Shown piece by piece: positions 33,554-47,363 of a DNA stretch of 64,000 bases (position 1 is its first letter; each line of letters begins with the position of its first letter). Below the pieces are notes generated by a model. The model was given only the letters and a program-made list of their open reading frames with translations, ran no database searches and was not told the origin of the DNA. The DNA comes from Streptococcus minor DSM 17118 (GTDB lineage: Bacteria; Bacillota; Bacilli; Lactobacillales; Streptococcaceae): assembly GCF_000377005.1 (NCBI RefSeq), contig NZ_AQYB01000030.1, forward strand, positions 1 to 64,000, given 5' to 3'. The position numbers and the translations under genes are program-made.

Positions 33554-36500
33554 CTAAAATAATTCATCAAAAAGACTGAGTTGGTTATCTTCTGGCATTC
33601 GGCCAAGAATCCCCATGTCGTCCATTTTTTCGACCAAAGTGCTAGAGAGACCTCCGCGTTTGCGAAGCTCTGTTTTGGACAGAAACTCACCTTGTGCACG
33701 GGCCGCTACTACTTGCTTGGCTACGTTTTCTCCCAGACCATCCATGGCCACAAATGGTGGAATCAACGTATCCCCTTCAATCAGAAACTCGATCGCATCG
33801 GACTTGTAGAGGTCAAGTTTTCCAAACTTGAAACCACGTTCCAGCATCTCATTGACAATTTCTAAAGTAGTGTAAAGATCATTTTCGACATTGGAAGCCT
33901 CATTGTTTTTCTTCTTGAGGGAGATTTCTTCCATCTTAGCCTTGACCTTATCCAGACCACCAGACATCACTGCCAAGTCAAAGGCCTTGGCACGGATAGA
34001 AAAATAAGCACAATAATAAAAAATTGGATGATGCACTTTGAAATAGGCCACTCGCAGGGCCATCATGACATAGGCTGCTGCATGGGCTTTGGGGAACATG
34101 TACTTGATTTTTCCACAAGATTCGATGTACCAGTCAGGTACATGATTGTCTTTCATAGCTTGGATATAGCTATTGCGTTCTTCCTCTGAAATCTTGAGCC
34201 AGAGTCCCTTACGAACACGCTCCATGATGTTAAAGGCCATCTTGGGCGGGAGACCGGCATGCATTAGATACACCATGATATCATCCCGACAACCAATTAC
34301 CGTAGATAGGTTAGCAATTCCTGACTTAATTAAATCCTGCGCATTGCCCAACCATACATCGGTACCATGAGATAGACCAGATAATTGCAACAGCTCAGAA
34401 AAAGTGGTTGGATGGGTTTCTTCTACCATGCCACGAACAAAGTTGGTTCCAAATTCCGGAATACCCAACATCCCTGTCGGTGTTCCGATTTGTTCTGGTG
34501 AAACGCCAAGAATCTCCGTCCCAGTAAAGAGCGCCATCACACCCTTGTCATCAAAGGGAATGGTATTTGGATCAATACCTGATAGTTGCTGTAGCTTTCG
34601 AACCATCGTCGGATCATCATGACCCAAGACATCCAATTTGAGGATATTCTCATCGATATCATGGAAATTAAAGTGGGTTGTTTGCCAGGTAGCCGTATTA
34701 TCATCGGCAGGGTATTGAACAGGGGTGAAGTCATAAACATCCATGTAATCAGGAATAACAACGATACCACCCGGATGCTGACCAGTTGTGCGCTTCACAC
34801 CAGCCGCACCAGCAGCCAGACGTTCTACTTCCACATCCTTATAAAACTTACCATAGTCCCGCTCATACCCACGAACAAATCCATAGGCTGTTTTAGCAGC
34901 AACAGTACCCACGGTACCTGCCCGAAAAGCATACTCTTCTCCAAAAATAGCTCGAACATCCAAATGGGCGTCCGGCTGATCATCACCTGAGAAGTTCAAA
35001 TCGATATCGGGTACCTTATCTCCATCGAAACCAAGGAAGGTCTCAAAAGGAATATCCTGACCATCTTTATTGTACGGATGTCCACATTTTTCACAGTTCT
35101 TATCAGGCATATCAAATCCAGAACCGTAAGAACCATCGGTAATAAACTCTGAGTGCTGACAGTTCGGACAGACATAGTGTGGAGGCATTGGGTTGACCTC
35201 TGTAATGCCAATCATAGTTGCAACAAAGCTGGATCCGACAGAACCCCGTGAACCGACTAGGTAACCTCGTTCATTGGAACGTTGTACCAACATCTGTGAA
35301 GCCAGATAAATCACAGCAAAACCATTTCCCAAAATGGACGACAGTTCCTTTTCGATACGCAGGTCGATGATATCTGGCAGGGGATTGCCATAGATTTCAA
35401 AGGCCTTGGCATAGGTCATCTCAGCAACCTGTTCCTCTGCCCTCTCAATATACGGAGTATAGAGGTCCTTTTTAACCACTTCGATGTCTTCAAAACACTC
35501 TAGAAGTTGATTTGGGTTGGTGATGACAATTTCCCTAGCCAGATTCTCTCCCAAGAAGTTAAACTCATCCAACATTTCGTTGGTCGTCCGAAAATGAGCC
35601 TTCGGTAGAGGTGCTGGCTGAGCATCTTCGCCTGATCCAATAGTCCAGTTCATCATTGAACTCTGACCTAGAGCCCGCACTATAATTTCACGATAAATCT
35701 CTTCTTCAGGATCCAAATAATGGACGTTTCCTGTTGCAATGACTGGTTTACCACTCCTACGACCCAGTTCAATCAAATCACGGATGATTTGACGAATGGC
35801 CTCTTCATCCTTGATTAAATCACGGGCAATGAGGGGGGCGTACAGAGCTGGAGGCATCACCTCAATAAAGTCATACTCATCCACCACAGACAGCGCTGCT
35901 TCAAATCCTTGTGATAGCAAGGTATCAAATACCTCCCCATCTGCACAAGCAGTTCCCAGTATCAAGCCTTCCCGATGCTGTTCTAAGACTGTTTTTGGAA
36001 TCCGCGCAACTCCTTCGAAATACTTGACATTAGAGAGGGAAACCAGCTTAAAAATATTTTTCAATCCTACCTGATTGGTCACATAGATAGTAGCATGCTT
36101 GACACGGGCCTTCTTATACGAATCTTCTCGCACTAGACGCGTATTCAAATCGACCAGATTGGTAATCCCATGACGGTCTCTGACATCATTGATAAAGATA
36201 AAAAGAAGACGACCTGTTGCTTCAGCATCATAGTTGGCCATATGGTGGTGCTCCAAAGACACTTGGAAACGCTTGGTCAATGGCCCCAAACCATGGCGCT
36301 TGTATTCTGGATAAAGGTTTCGGGCAAATTCAAGAGTATCAATGACTGGTTGGCTAATCAGGGGTAGACCGTGGCGCTCATAGTTGGCATTCATAAAGCC
36401 TACGTCAAAACTAGCATTATGAGCTACTAAGACAGCATCCTGACAAAAAGCCTGAAATTCTTGCAAGACCTGCAAAAGAGGTTTTGAGCCCTTAACATGG

Positions 36501-37957
36501 TTATCGGTGATTCCTGTCAACTCTGTTGTAAAGGCTGATAAGGGATGCCCTGGGTCAATAAATTCATCAAATTGTTCGATGATATTGCCCTTTTCCATCT
36601 TAGAGGCTGCAATTTGAATCAGGCTATTATGCTCGGCTGATAGCCCAGTGGTTTCCACATCGAAGACCACATAAGTTGCTTCTTTCAAATCCATCGAAAC
36701 TTCATTGAAAGTGATGGGAATGCTGTCCTCTACAAGATTAGCTTCCAAGCCAAAGATAGCCTGAATCCCAGCTTTGCGAGCTGCATGGTAGCCGTGAGGA
36801 AACGATTGGACATTGGCATGGTCCGTGATGGCAATAGCTTTATGGCCCCATGCTGCTGCCCGTGCAATCAAATCTTCCACCGGAGGAAGAGCATCCATGG
36901 TAGACATATTGGTATGAGCATGAAACTCGATGCGCTTCTGGCCTTCCGGCATCAAATCCTTACGGATTTCTTTCTTAACTTCCTGTACATCTTGAACATT
37001 CATGGTCAAATCCCGCGTATACATGTTCGTTTCGATATTCCCACGAACCCGCAACCAATTGCCCTTTTTGATCATATCAAACTTCTGAGCATCCTCTTCA
37101 TCCTTTGCCCATTTTTGCAGTTTGAAGGAGGAAGTATAATCAGTCATCTTAAAGTTGATAATAACACGACCTGTTCGAGTTGTTTTTTGCTCTACTTCAA
37201 AGACTAAGCCTTCAAAAACCAGACGATTTTCTTCTGTCTCCACCTCTACCATCGGAGTGATAGGTTCTTTGTCCAGAGAAGGTCGAGCTACTTTTTTCTT
37301 CTTAAAGTCTTGGAAATTCCCTCCAACTGGCTGAGCTTCTGACACAGGCGGCGGAGTCATCTGAGCTAGTTGTTCCAGGGCTTCCAGATTCTCCTGATTG
37401 GCTTTTTGATATATTTGTTCATTTTGAGCATGGAAGACTTGCTCTTGCTGCTGGGTCATCTCCTGACAGACTCGGATATCTACCCTCAACTGCCCAAAAC
37501 CAAAACGCTCAAACTGTTGAATGAGATTGGGGAGATGATTCTTGCGAAAGTGAAGCGTATCCACGCTTTGTGGGCCTTCAATCCAGACCTGACTATCCTC
37601 ATACGTCACCTTCAAATCCTGAAAAAGCGATTTGAAACCCGCACTCTGGCAAAGTTCTTCCTCAAAAGCCTGACGATAATAAGCCTGCAAGAGTTGAGCA
37701 GATATTTCTTGATTATCGGTCACTATCTGAAAGCGGGCCTGGTTCCCTGTCTTTGCAAATTCATTGTGGAGACGTGCCTTTAAGAGCTGGTAATGACTGA
37801 TGTCCAAAACCTGTGGCAGGCGGAAAGTAAATTCCCAGACCTTACTGATTTTATGAAGCAAAACATTCTCAATTTTTCCAGCAGAAAAAGCCCCTGATTC
37901 TCGTAACTCAAGCGGCATGCCAATCTGCTCTAAAAGAAGCTGAAATTTATCTGACAT
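33554..37957 (-). CDS. polC: DNA polymerase III alpha subunit, PolC type
   Basis: 1467 residues, the Gram-positive replicative polymerase with built-in proofreading. Domain order: N-terminal region, OB fold (about 240-330), PHP part ([11 protein letters not shown] near 345), DnaQ-like exonuclease ([15 protein letters not shown] near 432), second PHP part, a zinc site (CPNCQ...CEKCGHP), and the palm with [11 protein letters not shown] catalytic acids. The start at 37957 has GGGAG. proS lies upstream but is separated by a terminator, so polC has its own promoter. Confidence 0.98.
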   Translation of the reverse strand: MSDKFQLLLEQIGMPLELRESGAFSAGKIENVLLHKISKVWEFTFRLPQVLDISHYQLLKARLHNEFAKTGNQARFQIVTDNQEISAQLLQAYYRQAFEEELCQSAGFKSLFQDLKVTYEDSQVWIEGPQSVDTLHFRKNHLPNLIQQFERFGFGQLRVDIRVCQEMTQQQEQVFHAQNEQIYQKANQENLEALEQLAQMTPPPVSEAQPVGGNFQDFKKKKVARPSLDKEPITPMVEVETEENRLVFEGLVFEVEQKTTRTGRVIINFKMTDYTSSFKLQKWAKDEEDAQKFDMIKKGNWLRVRGNIETNMYTRDLTMNVQDVQEVKKEIRKDLMPEGQKRIEFHAHTNMSTMDALPPVEDLIARAAAWGHKAIAITDHANVQSFPHGYHAARKAGIQAIFGLEANLVEDSIPITFNEVSMDLKEATYVVFDVETTGLSAEHNSLIQIAASKMEKGNIIEQFDEFIDPGHPLSAFTTELTGITDNHVKGSKPLLQVLQEFQAFCQDAVLVAHNASFDVGFMNANYERHGLPLISQPVIDTLEFARNLYPEYKRHGLGPLTKRFQVSLEHHHMANYDAEATGRLLFIFINDVRDRHGITNLVDLNTRLVREDSYKKARVKHATIYVTNQVGLKNIFKLVSLSNVKYFEGVARIPKTVLEQHREGLILGTACADGEVFDTLLSQGFEAALSVVDEYDFIEVMPPALYAPLIARDLIKDEEAIRQIIRDLIELGRRSGKPVIATGNVHYLDPEEEIYREIIVRALGQSSMMNWTIGSGEDAQPAPLPKAHFRTTNEMLDEFNFLGENLAREIVITNPNQLLECFEDIEVVKKDLYTPYIERAEEQVAEMTYAKAFEIYGNPLPDIIDLRIEKELSSILGNGFAVIYLASQMLVQRSNERGYLVGSRGSVGSSFVATMIGITEVNPMPPHYVCPNCQHSEFITDGSYGSGFDMPDKNCEKCGHPYNKDGQDIPFETFLGFDGDKVPDIDLNFSGDDQPDAHLDVRAIFGEEYAFRAGTVGTVAAKTAYGFVRGYERDYGKFYKDVEVERLAAGAAGVKRTTGQHPGGIVVIPDYMDVYDFTPVQYPADDNTATWQTTHFNFHDIDENILKLDVLGHDDPTMVRKLQQLSGIDPNTIPFDDKGVMALFTGTEILGVSPEQIGTPTGMLGIPEFGTNFVRGMVEETHPTTFSELLQLSGLSHGTDVWLGNAQDLIKSGIANLSTVIGCRDDIMVYLMHAGLPPKMAFNIMERVRKGLWLKISEEERNSYIQAMKDNHVPDWYIESCGKIKYMFPKAHAAAYVMMALRVAYFKVHHPIFYYCAYFSIRAKAFDLAVMSGGLDKVKAKMEEISLKKKNNEASNVENDLYTTLEIVNEMLERGFKFGKLDLYKSDAIEFLIEGDTLIPPFVAMDGLGENVAKQVVAARAQGEFLSKTELRKRGGLSSTLVEKMDDMGILGRMPEDNQLSLFDELF

Positions 37958-38069
37958 AGAGTCTCCCTATTTTGTACCCAAAGAACTTTCTTTTCTAGGG
38001 GTAACATAATATTTCTATTTTATCACATTCATCAGTCGTTTTCGAGAAAAGAGGGGCGGTCAGATAGAA

Positions 38070-38101
38070 GAAAAAGCTTGAGGGATTTCCTCAGGCTTTT
38101 C
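38070..38101 (-). terminator. Terminator after proS
   Basis: On the minus strand AAAGCCTGAGG pairs with CCTCAAGCTTTTT (one mismatch) and ends in a T run, six bases past the proS stop. Confidence 0.8.
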
Positions 38102-38106
38102 TATTC

Positions 38107-40115
<2,009 letters not shown>

Positions 40116-40148
40116 AGTTACTAAATTTTCATTATCCGTTGTCTATTG

Positions 40149-41408
40149 TTAGAAAAATACTCTCATGATATCATTCCAGGTCACAACCAGCATGAGCAAC
40201 ACCATAATAGCAACACCAGCTAGAGTAATATAGGACTCTGTTTCCTGTTTGAGTGGTTTGCGACGGATAGCCTCAATCAGATTGATAAGGATTTTACCGC
40301 CATCTAGGGCTGGAATAGGAATCAAATTAAAGATACCCAGATTGATGGACAGCATAGCCAACAGCCTCAAAACAGGGAGAATCCCTCCTTCAGCCGCCTG
40401 AGAGCTGACGTTGTAAATAGCTACTGGACCACCTAGTTGTTTGACATCAAAGCTAGCAATGAGATTTTTCAGAGCATTGACAATCAAAAGAGCAGTGGCT
40501 CCAGCCTCACGGAAGCCACCAACAACTGTTTCGACAAAACCGGACTTCAAATGAGGCGAAACACCGAGTCGATAGTAGCCCTGATCCTTTATGGTCGTAA
40601 TTTGAAGATTGCTTTCTTTACCATTTTCTTCGACTACCAAATCCAGCACTGGAGCCTCCTTGGCATCCTCATTGACTTGAGCAAGAATCGAAGATAATAC
40701 TTCGTAGTCAGCCACTTCTTTTCCATTGATTTCCAATATCCTAGCACCTGTTTTCACACCGGCTGCCTGAAGGGCACCACCATCCGTAACAGTTACTTGA
40801 TTGGTACTCACATCTGGAACACCACCTTGGAGAAAGAAAAAGAGAATAAAGGCTAAAACACCTAATATAAAGTTGTTAAGAGGACCAGCAAAGTTTGTCA
40901 TTAAGCGACCCCAGATGCTAGCATTTTGATACTGGACATCTAGCGGTGCAATCCGCACCTCCGTTCCATCTTCTTCAATGATGGTCGCATCATGGTCAAC
41001 CTTGAAAGTCTTACTTTCATCCAAGACCAAACCTGTTAGAATCAACTGATCCTCAAAATCAAAACTGGTCACATTCATGGGTAGACTGGTATTGTCCAGA
41101 ATTTTTTCAGACAGATTGATACGGGTCACAATCCCTTTTTCATTAAGACTCAAAGAGGCTGGTGTTCCCGTCTTAATCTCCGTTTTATCCTCTCCCCATC
41201 CTGCCATGCGAACATAGCCACCAAGGGGGAGCATCCGGATAGTATAGGCTGTTCCATCTTTTCCAATATGGGCAAAGATTTTAGGTCCCATTCCGATTGC
41301 AAATTCCCGTACCAGAATGCCAGCCTTTTTAGCAAAATAGAAATGTCCGAACTCGTGAACCACCACGATGACACCAAATATAAATATAAATGCAATAATT
41401 CCCTGCAT
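40149..41408 (-). CDS. eep: RIP zinc metalloprotease RseP/Eep
   Basis: 419 residues. Site-2 protease in the membrane that trims signal peptides and lipoprotein leader peptides; in streptococci it makes pheromone peptides (established). The HEFGH zinc motif lies at residues 18-22 in the first membrane helix. A PDZ domain is in the middle ([21 protein letters not shown]), and [12 protein letters not shown] near the C-terminus supplies the third ligand. It sits between cdsA and proS in the conserved envelope block. Confidence 0.95.
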   Translation of the reverse strand: MQGIIAFIFIFGVIVVVHEFGHFYFAKKAGILVREFAIGMGPKIFAHIGKDGTAYTIRMLPLGGYVRMAGWGEDKTEIKTGTPASLSLNEKGIVTRINLSEKILDNTSLPMNVTSFDFEDQLILTGLVLDESKTFKVDHDATIIEEDGTEVRIAPLDVQYQNASIWGRLMTNFAGPLNNFILGVLAFILFFFLQGGVPDVSTNQVTVTDGGALQAAGVKTGARILEINGKEVADYEVLSSILAQVNEDAKEAPVLDLVVEENGKESNLQITTIKDQGYYRLGVSPHLKSGFVETVVGGFREAGATALLIVNALKNLIASFDVKQLGGPVAIYNVSSQAAEGGILPVLRLLAMLSINLGIFNLIPIPALDGGKILINLIEAIRRKPLKQETESYITLAGVAIMVLLMLVVTWNDIMRVFF

Positions 41409-41417
41409 AGAATCTCC

Positions 41418-42224
41418 TTAAAATAGACCGAAAAAATGCATGATAGGGAAGACAAAAATCAAACTATCAAAGCGGTCCAAAATACCACCGTGACCTGGAA
41501 TCATTTTCCCCGAATCTTTAACACCGAAGTGCCGTTTGATGGCACTTTCCACCAAATCTCCAAACTGGGCAAAAACAGAAAAGATTGCCACCAAGAGCAA
41601 GGTTACACCAAAGGAGTAGCCGGTCACCACTTGCTTATCCAAAATGAGAAATACAGCTGATACAGTGACAGCTGACAAAATGCCACCGATAAAACCTTCT
41701 ATTGTCTTATTGGGAGAAACACGTGGCATGAGCCGGTGACGACCAATCTGGCGACCAATCAGATAGGCACCTGTGTCTGTCGCCCAGACGATAAGAAGTG
41801 CAAAGAAAACCTTGTTGAGGCTATCCATCCGAGCAACCACTAGGTTGTGAAAGCCAATTCCTACATAAAAACTAGAGGCAATCGGATAGACAACATCTGC
41901 ATAGGAATACTGTCCAATATTAAAGACAATCGATCCAAGCAAGAGAAAAACCACAATACCAAAGGCGACATAGTTACCATCAGTCGGTAGAAATGAAAGA
42001 TAAGTCTCCAGTGGCAGGGTCAAGACTAGAGCAGCCAACATGGCCAATATCCCTTCAATCGAACTAGGCAATAAGCGGTTCATCTTAAGCAACTCAGCTG
42101 TCGCAATCATGGCTAGAAAGCCGATAAAGAGCTGAAAAATGACCCCACCCTTAATTAAAAGTGGAATGAAAACCACCAAGGCGAGCGCACCAAAAATGAC
42201 CCGTTTTTGTAAATCTCTGTTCAT
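41418..42224 (-). CDS. cdsA: Phosphatidate cytidylyltransferase
   Basis: 268 residues from 42224 (MNRDLQKRVIFGA) with AAGGAGA upstream. The membrane enzyme makes CDP-diacylglycerol for phospholipid synthesis. About eight membrane segments are seen, with the family motif SPNKTIEGFIGG and the C-terminal KDSGKMIPGHGGILDRFDSL. It follows uppS after a 10-base gap and is followed by eep. Confidence 0.95.
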   Translation of the reverse strand: MNRDLQKRVIFGALALVVFIPLLIKGGVIFQLFIGFLAMIATAELLKMNRLLPSSIEGILAMLAALVLTLPLETYLSFLPTDGNYVAFGIVVFLLLGSIVFNIGQYSYADVVYPIASSFYVGIGFHNLVVARMDSLNKVFFALLIVWATDTGAYLIGRQIGRHRLMPRVSPNKTIEGFIGGILSAVTVSAVFLILDKQVVTGYSFGVTLLLVAIFSVFAQFGDLVESAIKRHFGVKDSGKMIPGHGGILDRFDSLIFVFPIMHFFGLF

Positions 42225-42234
42225 TTCTTTCTCC

Positions 42235-42993
42235 TTAGATACCACCAAAACGTCTATGGCGGCGGTTGTATTCTTCGATAGCTGTCCGCAAGGCTATCTC
42301 ATCAAAATCCGGCCAAGCTATATCTGTAAAATAGAGCTCGCTATAGGCTGTTTGCCAGGGTAAAAAGTTGCTGAGACGTTGCTCACCACTAGTCCGAATC
42401 ACTAAATCTGGGTCTCTTAGCTTATCCGGCAAGCAACCCGTATAAAGATAGTCTGCAATCAATTCTTCATCAATATCCCCAGGGTTAAACTTGGCATCCA
42501 AAGTATCCTGTACAATCGAGCGAACTGCCTTGGTGATTTCATCTCGTCCTCCGTAGTTGAGAGCAAAGTTCAGAATCAAACCAGTATTGTTCTTGGTCTT
42601 ATTTTCAGCCCTATAGAGAGCTGTCATGGTTGCTTCAGGCAAGCGGTCATGATCTCCAATCATCTGGATACGGACATTGTTAGCATGTAGATCAGGCACA
42701 TACTTATCGTAAAATTCCACAGGTAAATTCATGATGAATTTTACTTCCTTTTCAGGTCTGCTCCAGTTTTCTGTCGAAAAGGCATAAACTGTCAGCACCT
42801 TAACTCCCATATCTGATGCAGCCTTCGTCACTTTTTGCAAGGCATCCATCCCTGCCTTATGTCCCATAATCCGAGGTTGCATCCGCTTTTTGGCCCAACG
42901 ACCATTTCCATCCATGATGATTGCAATATGCTTGGGAATGTCCAACACTAGCTCATCTTTTTCTTTTTTTCTAAAACCAAAGGTAAACATCAT
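42235..42993 (-). CDS. uppS: Undecaprenyl diphosphate synthase
   Basis: 252 residues. Cis-prenyltransferase making the C55 lipid carrier for the cell wall. It has the conserved IAIIMDGNGRWAKKR start with the catalytic Asp, TVYAFSTENWSRP, and the C-terminal DLVIRTSGEQRLSNFLPWQ and TAYSELYFTDIAWPDF. First gene of the uppS-cdsA-eep-proS block. Confidence 0.97.
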   Translation of the reverse strand: MMFTFGFRKKEKDELVLDIPKHIAIIMDGNGRWAKKRMQPRIMGHKAGMDALQKVTKAASDMGVKVLTVYAFSTENWSRPEKEVKFIMNLPVEFYDKYVPDLHANNVRIQMIGDHDRLPEATMTALYRAENKTKNNTGLILNFALNYGGRDEITKAVRSIVQDTLDAKFNPGDIDEELIADYLYTGCLPDKLRDPDLVIRTSGEQRLSNFLPWQTAYSELYFTDIAWPDFDEIALRTAIEEYNRRHRRFGGI

Positions 42994-43083
42994 TTTTCCT
43001 CATTAGTTATAATCATACTATTATAACATAATTTCAAGAGATGCAACATGTCCGACAACGAGTGATAAGCCAGAACAGGTGAT

Positions 43084-43842
43084 TTAGTGATCCGTTCTAT
43101 GGCGACTGTTACTGCGTAAGCTTGTCCAATAGAAAGCTACTTCCTCGTACCCTTGATGATGGTACATCGCTCGGTTGACTTCTTCTGCAATCAAGATTGC
43201 TTGTTTCTGGTTCTTCAAAGCAGCTAATTGGAGAGCTGTGCCGATGCCACGACCTTGATAGGCCTCATCTACCTGATAATCATCAATCTCTACATAATCC
43301 CCGAAAAACCAAGCCGTAACAGATCCAACTATCCTTGACCCATCCAAGGCCAGATAGACTTTTGAGTTATTAGTTAACAGATGGCTGCGATTGTCAGCCA
43401 ACATCTGATCAGCATAGGCTGAACCATATTGCAAATGATGCTGATAGGAAGCTTCTAGGTAGGCATCCAAGTATTCTTCATCCAACTCTACAATCCGAAT
43501 CCCTCCCAAGTCTCGAAGTGTCAGTTGTAAATCCTCAACAGGGCTAGTAAAAATAAGATTCTTGCAACAGTCAAATCCCAGTTTTTTTAGATAATCTGCC
43601 ATTTCTACCGAAAGTTCCTCATTCTCTACAAAGAAAAGGAGAGCATAGTCACTGATATACCTTGCTTGCTCTTGCGCCAAGTAGGCCAAGTCTGCCTCCA
43701 AATCAGATAGACTAGGCATCCGTTTATAGCTGATATAGTTTGCAAAATAGCGCTCTGATGTCGCTGGATTTTTAAAATGTTTGAAGCGTTCACTTTCGTG
43801 GTAAATAGGCTCACCAGATTCTAACAATTCCTTGTAATTCAT
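43084..43842 (-). CDS. GNAT family N-acetyltransferase
   Basis: 252 residues from 43842 (MNYKELLESGEP), chosen for the AAGGAAG just upstream. The C-terminal GNAT core is clear: IVGSVTAWFFGDYVEIDDYQVDEAYQGRGIGTALQLAAL, with the acetyl-CoA loop QGRGIG. The N-terminal 130 residues form a separate domain that is common in longer GNAT proteins. The substrate is unknown. It lies 46 bases after yajC on the same strand and may be co-transcribed. Confidence 0.82.
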   Translation of the reverse strand: MNYKELLESGEPIYHESERFKHFKNPATSERYFANYISYKRMPSLSDLEADLAYLAQEQARYISDYALLFFVENEELSVEMADYLKKLGFDCCKNLIFTSPVEDLQLTLRDLGGIRIVELDEEYLDAYLEASYQHHLQYGSAYADQMLADNRSHLLTNNSKVYLALDGSRIVGSVTAWFFGDYVEIDDYQVDEAYQGRGIGTALQLAALKNQKQAILIAEEVNRAMYHHQGYEEVAFYWTSLRSNSRHRTDH

Positions 43843-43888
43843 CTTCCTTTTCCTCATAGCCCTTTTAACAAAAAAAGAATAACCACTG

Positions 43889-44206
43889 TTATTCTTCGAT
43901 AGCGCTGTCGCTCTCTTCGTTGGTTCCCTCAATCGCAGCCTCTACTGGAACAATTGACGCCGCTTCTGTGACACGGTTACGGATGGCAGAGCGGTCAAAA
44001 GTTAGGTAGATGCCATCGATGTCCAAAACTACTTTTTGGTCATTGATTTCATCTACGATACCATATAGACCACCAATAGTGACGATTTCATCACCTTTTT
44101 TAATTTGGTTAAGGGCGTTGACACGGTTTTGTTGCTGTTTCTTTTGAGAAAATACCATCCAACCTAGCAAGCCCAACATTAACACTGGAAAAATAAATTG
44201 TCCCAT
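43889..44206 (-). CDS. yajC: Preprotein translocase accessory subunit YajC
   Basis: 105 residues. A single N-terminal membrane helix (FIFPVLMLGLLGWMVF) is followed by a charged KKQQQNRVNALNQIKKGDEIVTIGGLYGIVDEI segment, the family hallmark. The ATG at 44206 has GAGGTGAAGAG upstream; a GTG three codons earlier is less likely. The acidic tail (EEGTNEESDSAIEE-like) is typical of streptococci. Confidence 0.9.
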   Translation of the reverse strand: MGQFIFPVLMLGLLGWMVFSQKKQQQNRVNALNQIKKGDEIVTIGGLYGIVDEINDQKVVLDIDGIYLTFDRSAIRNRVTEAASIVPVEAAIEGTNEESDSAIEE

Positions 44207-44404
44207 TCTCTTCACCTCATTTTTTAATATGTTCTATTATAACAAAAATCAAATCGAAAGCAAGGCCAAGAAACACCGAAGATGCGGTAAAGCGTTCAAG
44301 TCAACACTTTTTCTACCTAAATCTTAACCACTCAATCTCATGTACTCTAACAAATAACTCAGTATGATACAGAAAAAGATAGCCGTTCTAGCATTTTTAA
44401 GCCC

Positions 44405-44452
44405 AAAAAAAGATTGACGAAACCTTCAAAAAATGAATTGTTTCATCAATCT
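44405..44452 (-). terminator. Terminator of the AGATTGA type downstream of the lipoprotein gene
   Basis: AGATTGACGAAAC (44411-44423) pairs with GTTTCATCAATCT (44440-44452), and the minus strand ends in TTTTTTT. It resembles the rpsO terminator at 26267-26313. A smaller AGAGGAC/GTCCTCT hairpin near 44490-44517 precedes it. Nothing else is seen in the 44216-44614 gap. Confidence 0.75.
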
Positions 44453-44614
44453 AACTTGATATCGGATAGACATTTGTCTCTTAGACAGCAAGAGGACAGG
44501 GAGGTTAACAGTCCTCTCTTATCATCCGAATATCTGTCAATGTTCCTAGAACATTCAACCTACATTAAGCTTACTTCCATAAAAGGAGGTCTAGCTCTCA
44601 TATCTCGTAAGGTT

Positions 44615-46075
44615 TTAGAAACCTGTGAAACTAAAGAGCAAGACTTCTTCAGCAGAATGGTCCTCTCTTTTCTGAGTTAACATGACTAGTATCTCCCCAT
44701 CTTCTAGCCGTTGCATATCTTCCAGCCATGGGTAATTGGTTCCAAATAGATCGTCTGAATCGATTGAACCAATATGAGTGCCATCCTTGGTCCAAAATTG
44801 AATCTCACGCATATTCCCATCAATAGCTACAAAACCATTTTCTGTTTCAGCCATCCCTGTAATGAAACCTAACAAATCATCATGTTGGGAGCCACCACCT
44901 CCTAATGTGAATAGCGGATTGCCGTCATGGCTGTACACAATGATTTTAGTCGCATCATCTTCATCGGCTATTTTCCCAGCAACCATGATGTATTGTTGTG
45001 TGATTTCCACATTATCTATGCTAGAGAACGGACCTTGACGATTGGCATCGTCGTTCAAACCGGTCAATATCCAGGGTTCTGCGGTTAAATTTCCATTTTG
45101 GTCGGTCACCTTTTGTGGATCGGTACTGCTCCAGAAGCTGATACCCCAATCACCCGAAGGGTGCATCGCCAAATCACCCTTAACTGTTGTTTGGAGCGCC
45201 TTCTTTCCATCTTTTACACCGATGACTTCGAAAACACCTTGTGATAGATAAAGCATTCCATCCTTACCTAATGACACATATTCATATTCATCATCCAATT
45301 CCAATGTGGAAACATGTTTCAAGCCTTTCTCTTTCCATTCATAGGTATGGAGATCATGTTGAAACAGGAGAAACAATTGGTTTTCATACTTCATAAACCG
45401 ATGATCTGTGGAATGAAAGTTGGTTTCTGGCTCATCAAAAGGAATGAATTTCGGAGAAATGGTATAGGTGCCTACCATCTGTTTTTCAACTTCAGGTGCT
45501 ATCGCCTGACCGTCCCAAGGCCATGGGGCTTCCTTATTGCCAGTATCTTTCAAATCGACAATGATTCCTTCAAACAATTCTTGAATAACATCATTGTCTT
45601 TCTCTCCTTTGACACTAATTGTATAAGAAATACCTGACGGTGTATGACGATACATATAGAGAGTCTGTCCATACTTTTCAGGTAGATTCACATACTCTGC
45701 ATTTCCTATAGCAGTCGTTTTTACTTTTCCGTCTGCATAATCTTTTAAATCTACAGCATTCGTAAACAGTTTGCTTCTAAACTGATAAGTATCTTCTTTA
45801 GTTGCTTCCACTTTTACTGTGCTAGTGGAGCTGTCTGCTTGCTCTCCATCAAAGAATGTTACAACGGAAAAGCTGTCAGTTTTTTGCATTTTTTCTTTAT
45901 CATATTGCCATGTCTTCGGAATATAAACCTGAAGAAAACCCATATCTAGTTTCTCCCGGTCTGTAAATTCTACTTCTGGTTGATTTTGATCTACTTTCGG
46001 CGTTTTCTGACCACAGGCCACTAGCACCATTACACTCATAAGAATGCATATCATCAGCCGTACATGTTTTTTCAA
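44615..46075 (-). CDS. Secreted lipoprotein with repeated beta-strand (propeller-like) C-terminal region
   Basis: 486 residues. A signal peptide with lipobox VLVAC places Cys21 as the lipidated residue. The N-terminal domain (about 30-165) resembles a PsbP/DUF-type lipoprotein fold. From about 200 on there are repeats of short blades with W and G spacing (for example FLLFQHDLHTYEWKEKGLKH and MLYLSQGVFEVIGVKDGKKA, later GFVAIDGNMREIQFWTKDG), suggesting a beta-propeller. The exact function is unknown. It heads a block with a second lipoprotein and an AIM24 protein. Confidence 0.7.
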   Translation of the reverse strand: MKKHVRLMICILMSVMVLVACGQKTPKVDQNQPEVEFTDREKLDMGFLQVYIPKTWQYDKEKMQKTDSFSVVTFFDGEQADSSTSTVKVEATKEDTYQFRSKLFTNAVDLKDYADGKVKTTAIGNAEYVNLPEKYGQTLYMYRHTPSGISYTISVKGEKDNDVIQELFEGIIVDLKDTGNKEAPWPWDGQAIAPEVEKQMVGTYTISPKFIPFDEPETNFHSTDHRFMKYENQLFLLFQHDLHTYEWKEKGLKHVSTLELDDEYEYVSLGKDGMLYLSQGVFEVIGVKDGKKALQTTVKGDLAMHPSGDWGISFWSSTDPQKVTDQNGNLTAEPWILTGLNDDANRQGPFSSIDNVEITQQYIMVAGKIADEDDATKIIVYSHDGNPLFTLGGGGSQHDDLLGFITGMAETENGFVAIDGNMREIQFWTKDGTHIGSIDSDDLFGTNYPWLEDMQRLEDGEILVMLTQKREDHSAEEVLLFSFTGF

Positions 46076-46242
46076 TCTTCTTCCCTCCTATCTACTAAGA
46101 CTAGCAAAAAGGCCACAAGAGATATAGGACGCAAGGCTACTTTGTACAGTATGCTCTTTATACCTACCATACCATCCACATGATTCCCCTCGTCATCATT
46201 CATCTCTGAGTCTAATTGAAGACGTCTTTCTTTTCATCAGCT

Positions 46243-46656
46243 TTATTCCTTCATATAAATTTCTGGATTGGCTTCATCACTACCTTCTTTTGCAAAGATA
46301 ACCTTTACACCCATACCAAATATGTCATCAATGGTAAAAATGTTCTCTTCAATGACCCCAACCATTTCAACTCCATCTATATCAAATGTTATCTGGTTAT
46401 CCTCAACAGTCCATTTACCGCTTCCAGTTTCTTCACCAAATGTCAGGACGGCTTTCCCTCCATTTTTCACTTCGATGGCCATTGCTTCACCCAAGGCTTT
46501 TTCAACAGGTTCTACGACGCCATAGCCTTCTAGAACAACTCCGACCCACTTTCCTTCATAAGGACTTTTCTCAGCAGTTGCTCCACCACATGCGCTCAAT
46601 AGCACTAAGGCCAGCATGATGATTGTGCCCAATAACCAGCTTATCTTCTTTTTCAT
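46243..46656 (-). CDS. Small secreted lipoprotein, lipocalin-like
   Basis: 137 residues with a signal peptide and lipobox LLSAC (Cys23). The mature part has the pattern YEGKWVGVVLEGYG, GGKAVLTFGEETGSGKWTVEDNQITFDIDG, and VIEENIFTIDD, typical of small eight-stranded lipocalin-like or DUF5640-type modules. No specific function is known. It precedes the larger lipoprotein on the same strand. Confidence 0.7.
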   Translation of the reverse strand: MKKKISWLLGTIIMLALVLLSACGGATAEKSPYEGKWVGVVLEGYGVVEPVEKALGEAMAIEVKNGGKAVLTFGEETGSGKWTVEDNQITFDIDGVEMVGVIEENIFTIDDIFGMGVKVIFAKEGSDEANPEIYMKE

Positions 46657-46682
46657 TCGTCATCTCTCCTTTTCAATTGTTA

Positions 46683-47363
46683 TTATTTATTTGTAAAATA
46701 GGGACTTAAGAGCTCTGCAACATTGCTAATTGGCATAGTTTGTAGGTATACTTTCCCTGGTCCTCTCACGACTGTATTAAAGATACCTTCACCACCTAAT
46801 AACATGTTTTTGGCTCCTTTCACAGCCACAACATCCATGGTGCAAGTTTCATCCATTGCTGCCAAGTAGCCGGTACTCACCAGCAATTCTTGACCAGCTT
46901 CTAAATCATACTCTTGAGCATGACCATCAATTTCGATAAAAGCTATGCCATTGCCACTTAACTTTTGCATCACAAAGCCTTCACCACCAAATATTCCTTT
47001 TCCTAATTTTTTCTGGAAGTGCATGGATAATTCCACACCCGTTTCTGATGCAAGAAAGGCACTCTTTTGGACAATGATTGATTTTCCTGGAGAAATTTGT
47101 AATGCCTTAATATCACCAGGAAAGCTTGAGGCAAATGCAATCATCCCATCCTGACCTTCTGCAGTGTATTTATTTTGAAATACAGAATCTCCAGATACTA
47201 GACGACCCAGCATTTTTTTCATTCCACCACCAGAAACTGTTTCCATTTTCATATTAGGACTCATCCAACTCATACTGCCGCTCTCTGTAATCATGGACTC
47301 TCCGGCTTCTAATTCGCAGATAACAACAGGTAGATTCCCACCTAAAACCTCGTATTTTTTCAT
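46683..47363 (-). CDS. AIM24 / TIGR00266 family protein
   Basis: 226 residues, all beta-strand-like, with the family segments MITESGSMSWMSPNMKMET, GMIAFASSFPGDIKAL and FVMQKLSGNGIAFIEIDGHAQEYDL. It has no signal peptide. In bacteria the function of TIGR00266 proteins is unknown. The 26-base spacing to the small lipoprotein suggests one transcript. Confidence 0.85.
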   Translation of the reverse strand: MKKYEVLGGNLPVVICELEAGESMITESGSMSWMSPNMKMETVSGGGMKKMLGRLVSGDSVFQNKYTAEGQDGMIAFASSFPGDIKALQISPGKSIIVQKSAFLASETGVELSMHFQKKLGKGIFGGEGFVMQKLSGNGIAFIEIDGHAQEYDLEAGQELLVSTGYLAAMDETCTMDVVAVKGAKNMLLGGEGIFNTVVRGPGKVYLQTMPISNVAELLSPYFTNK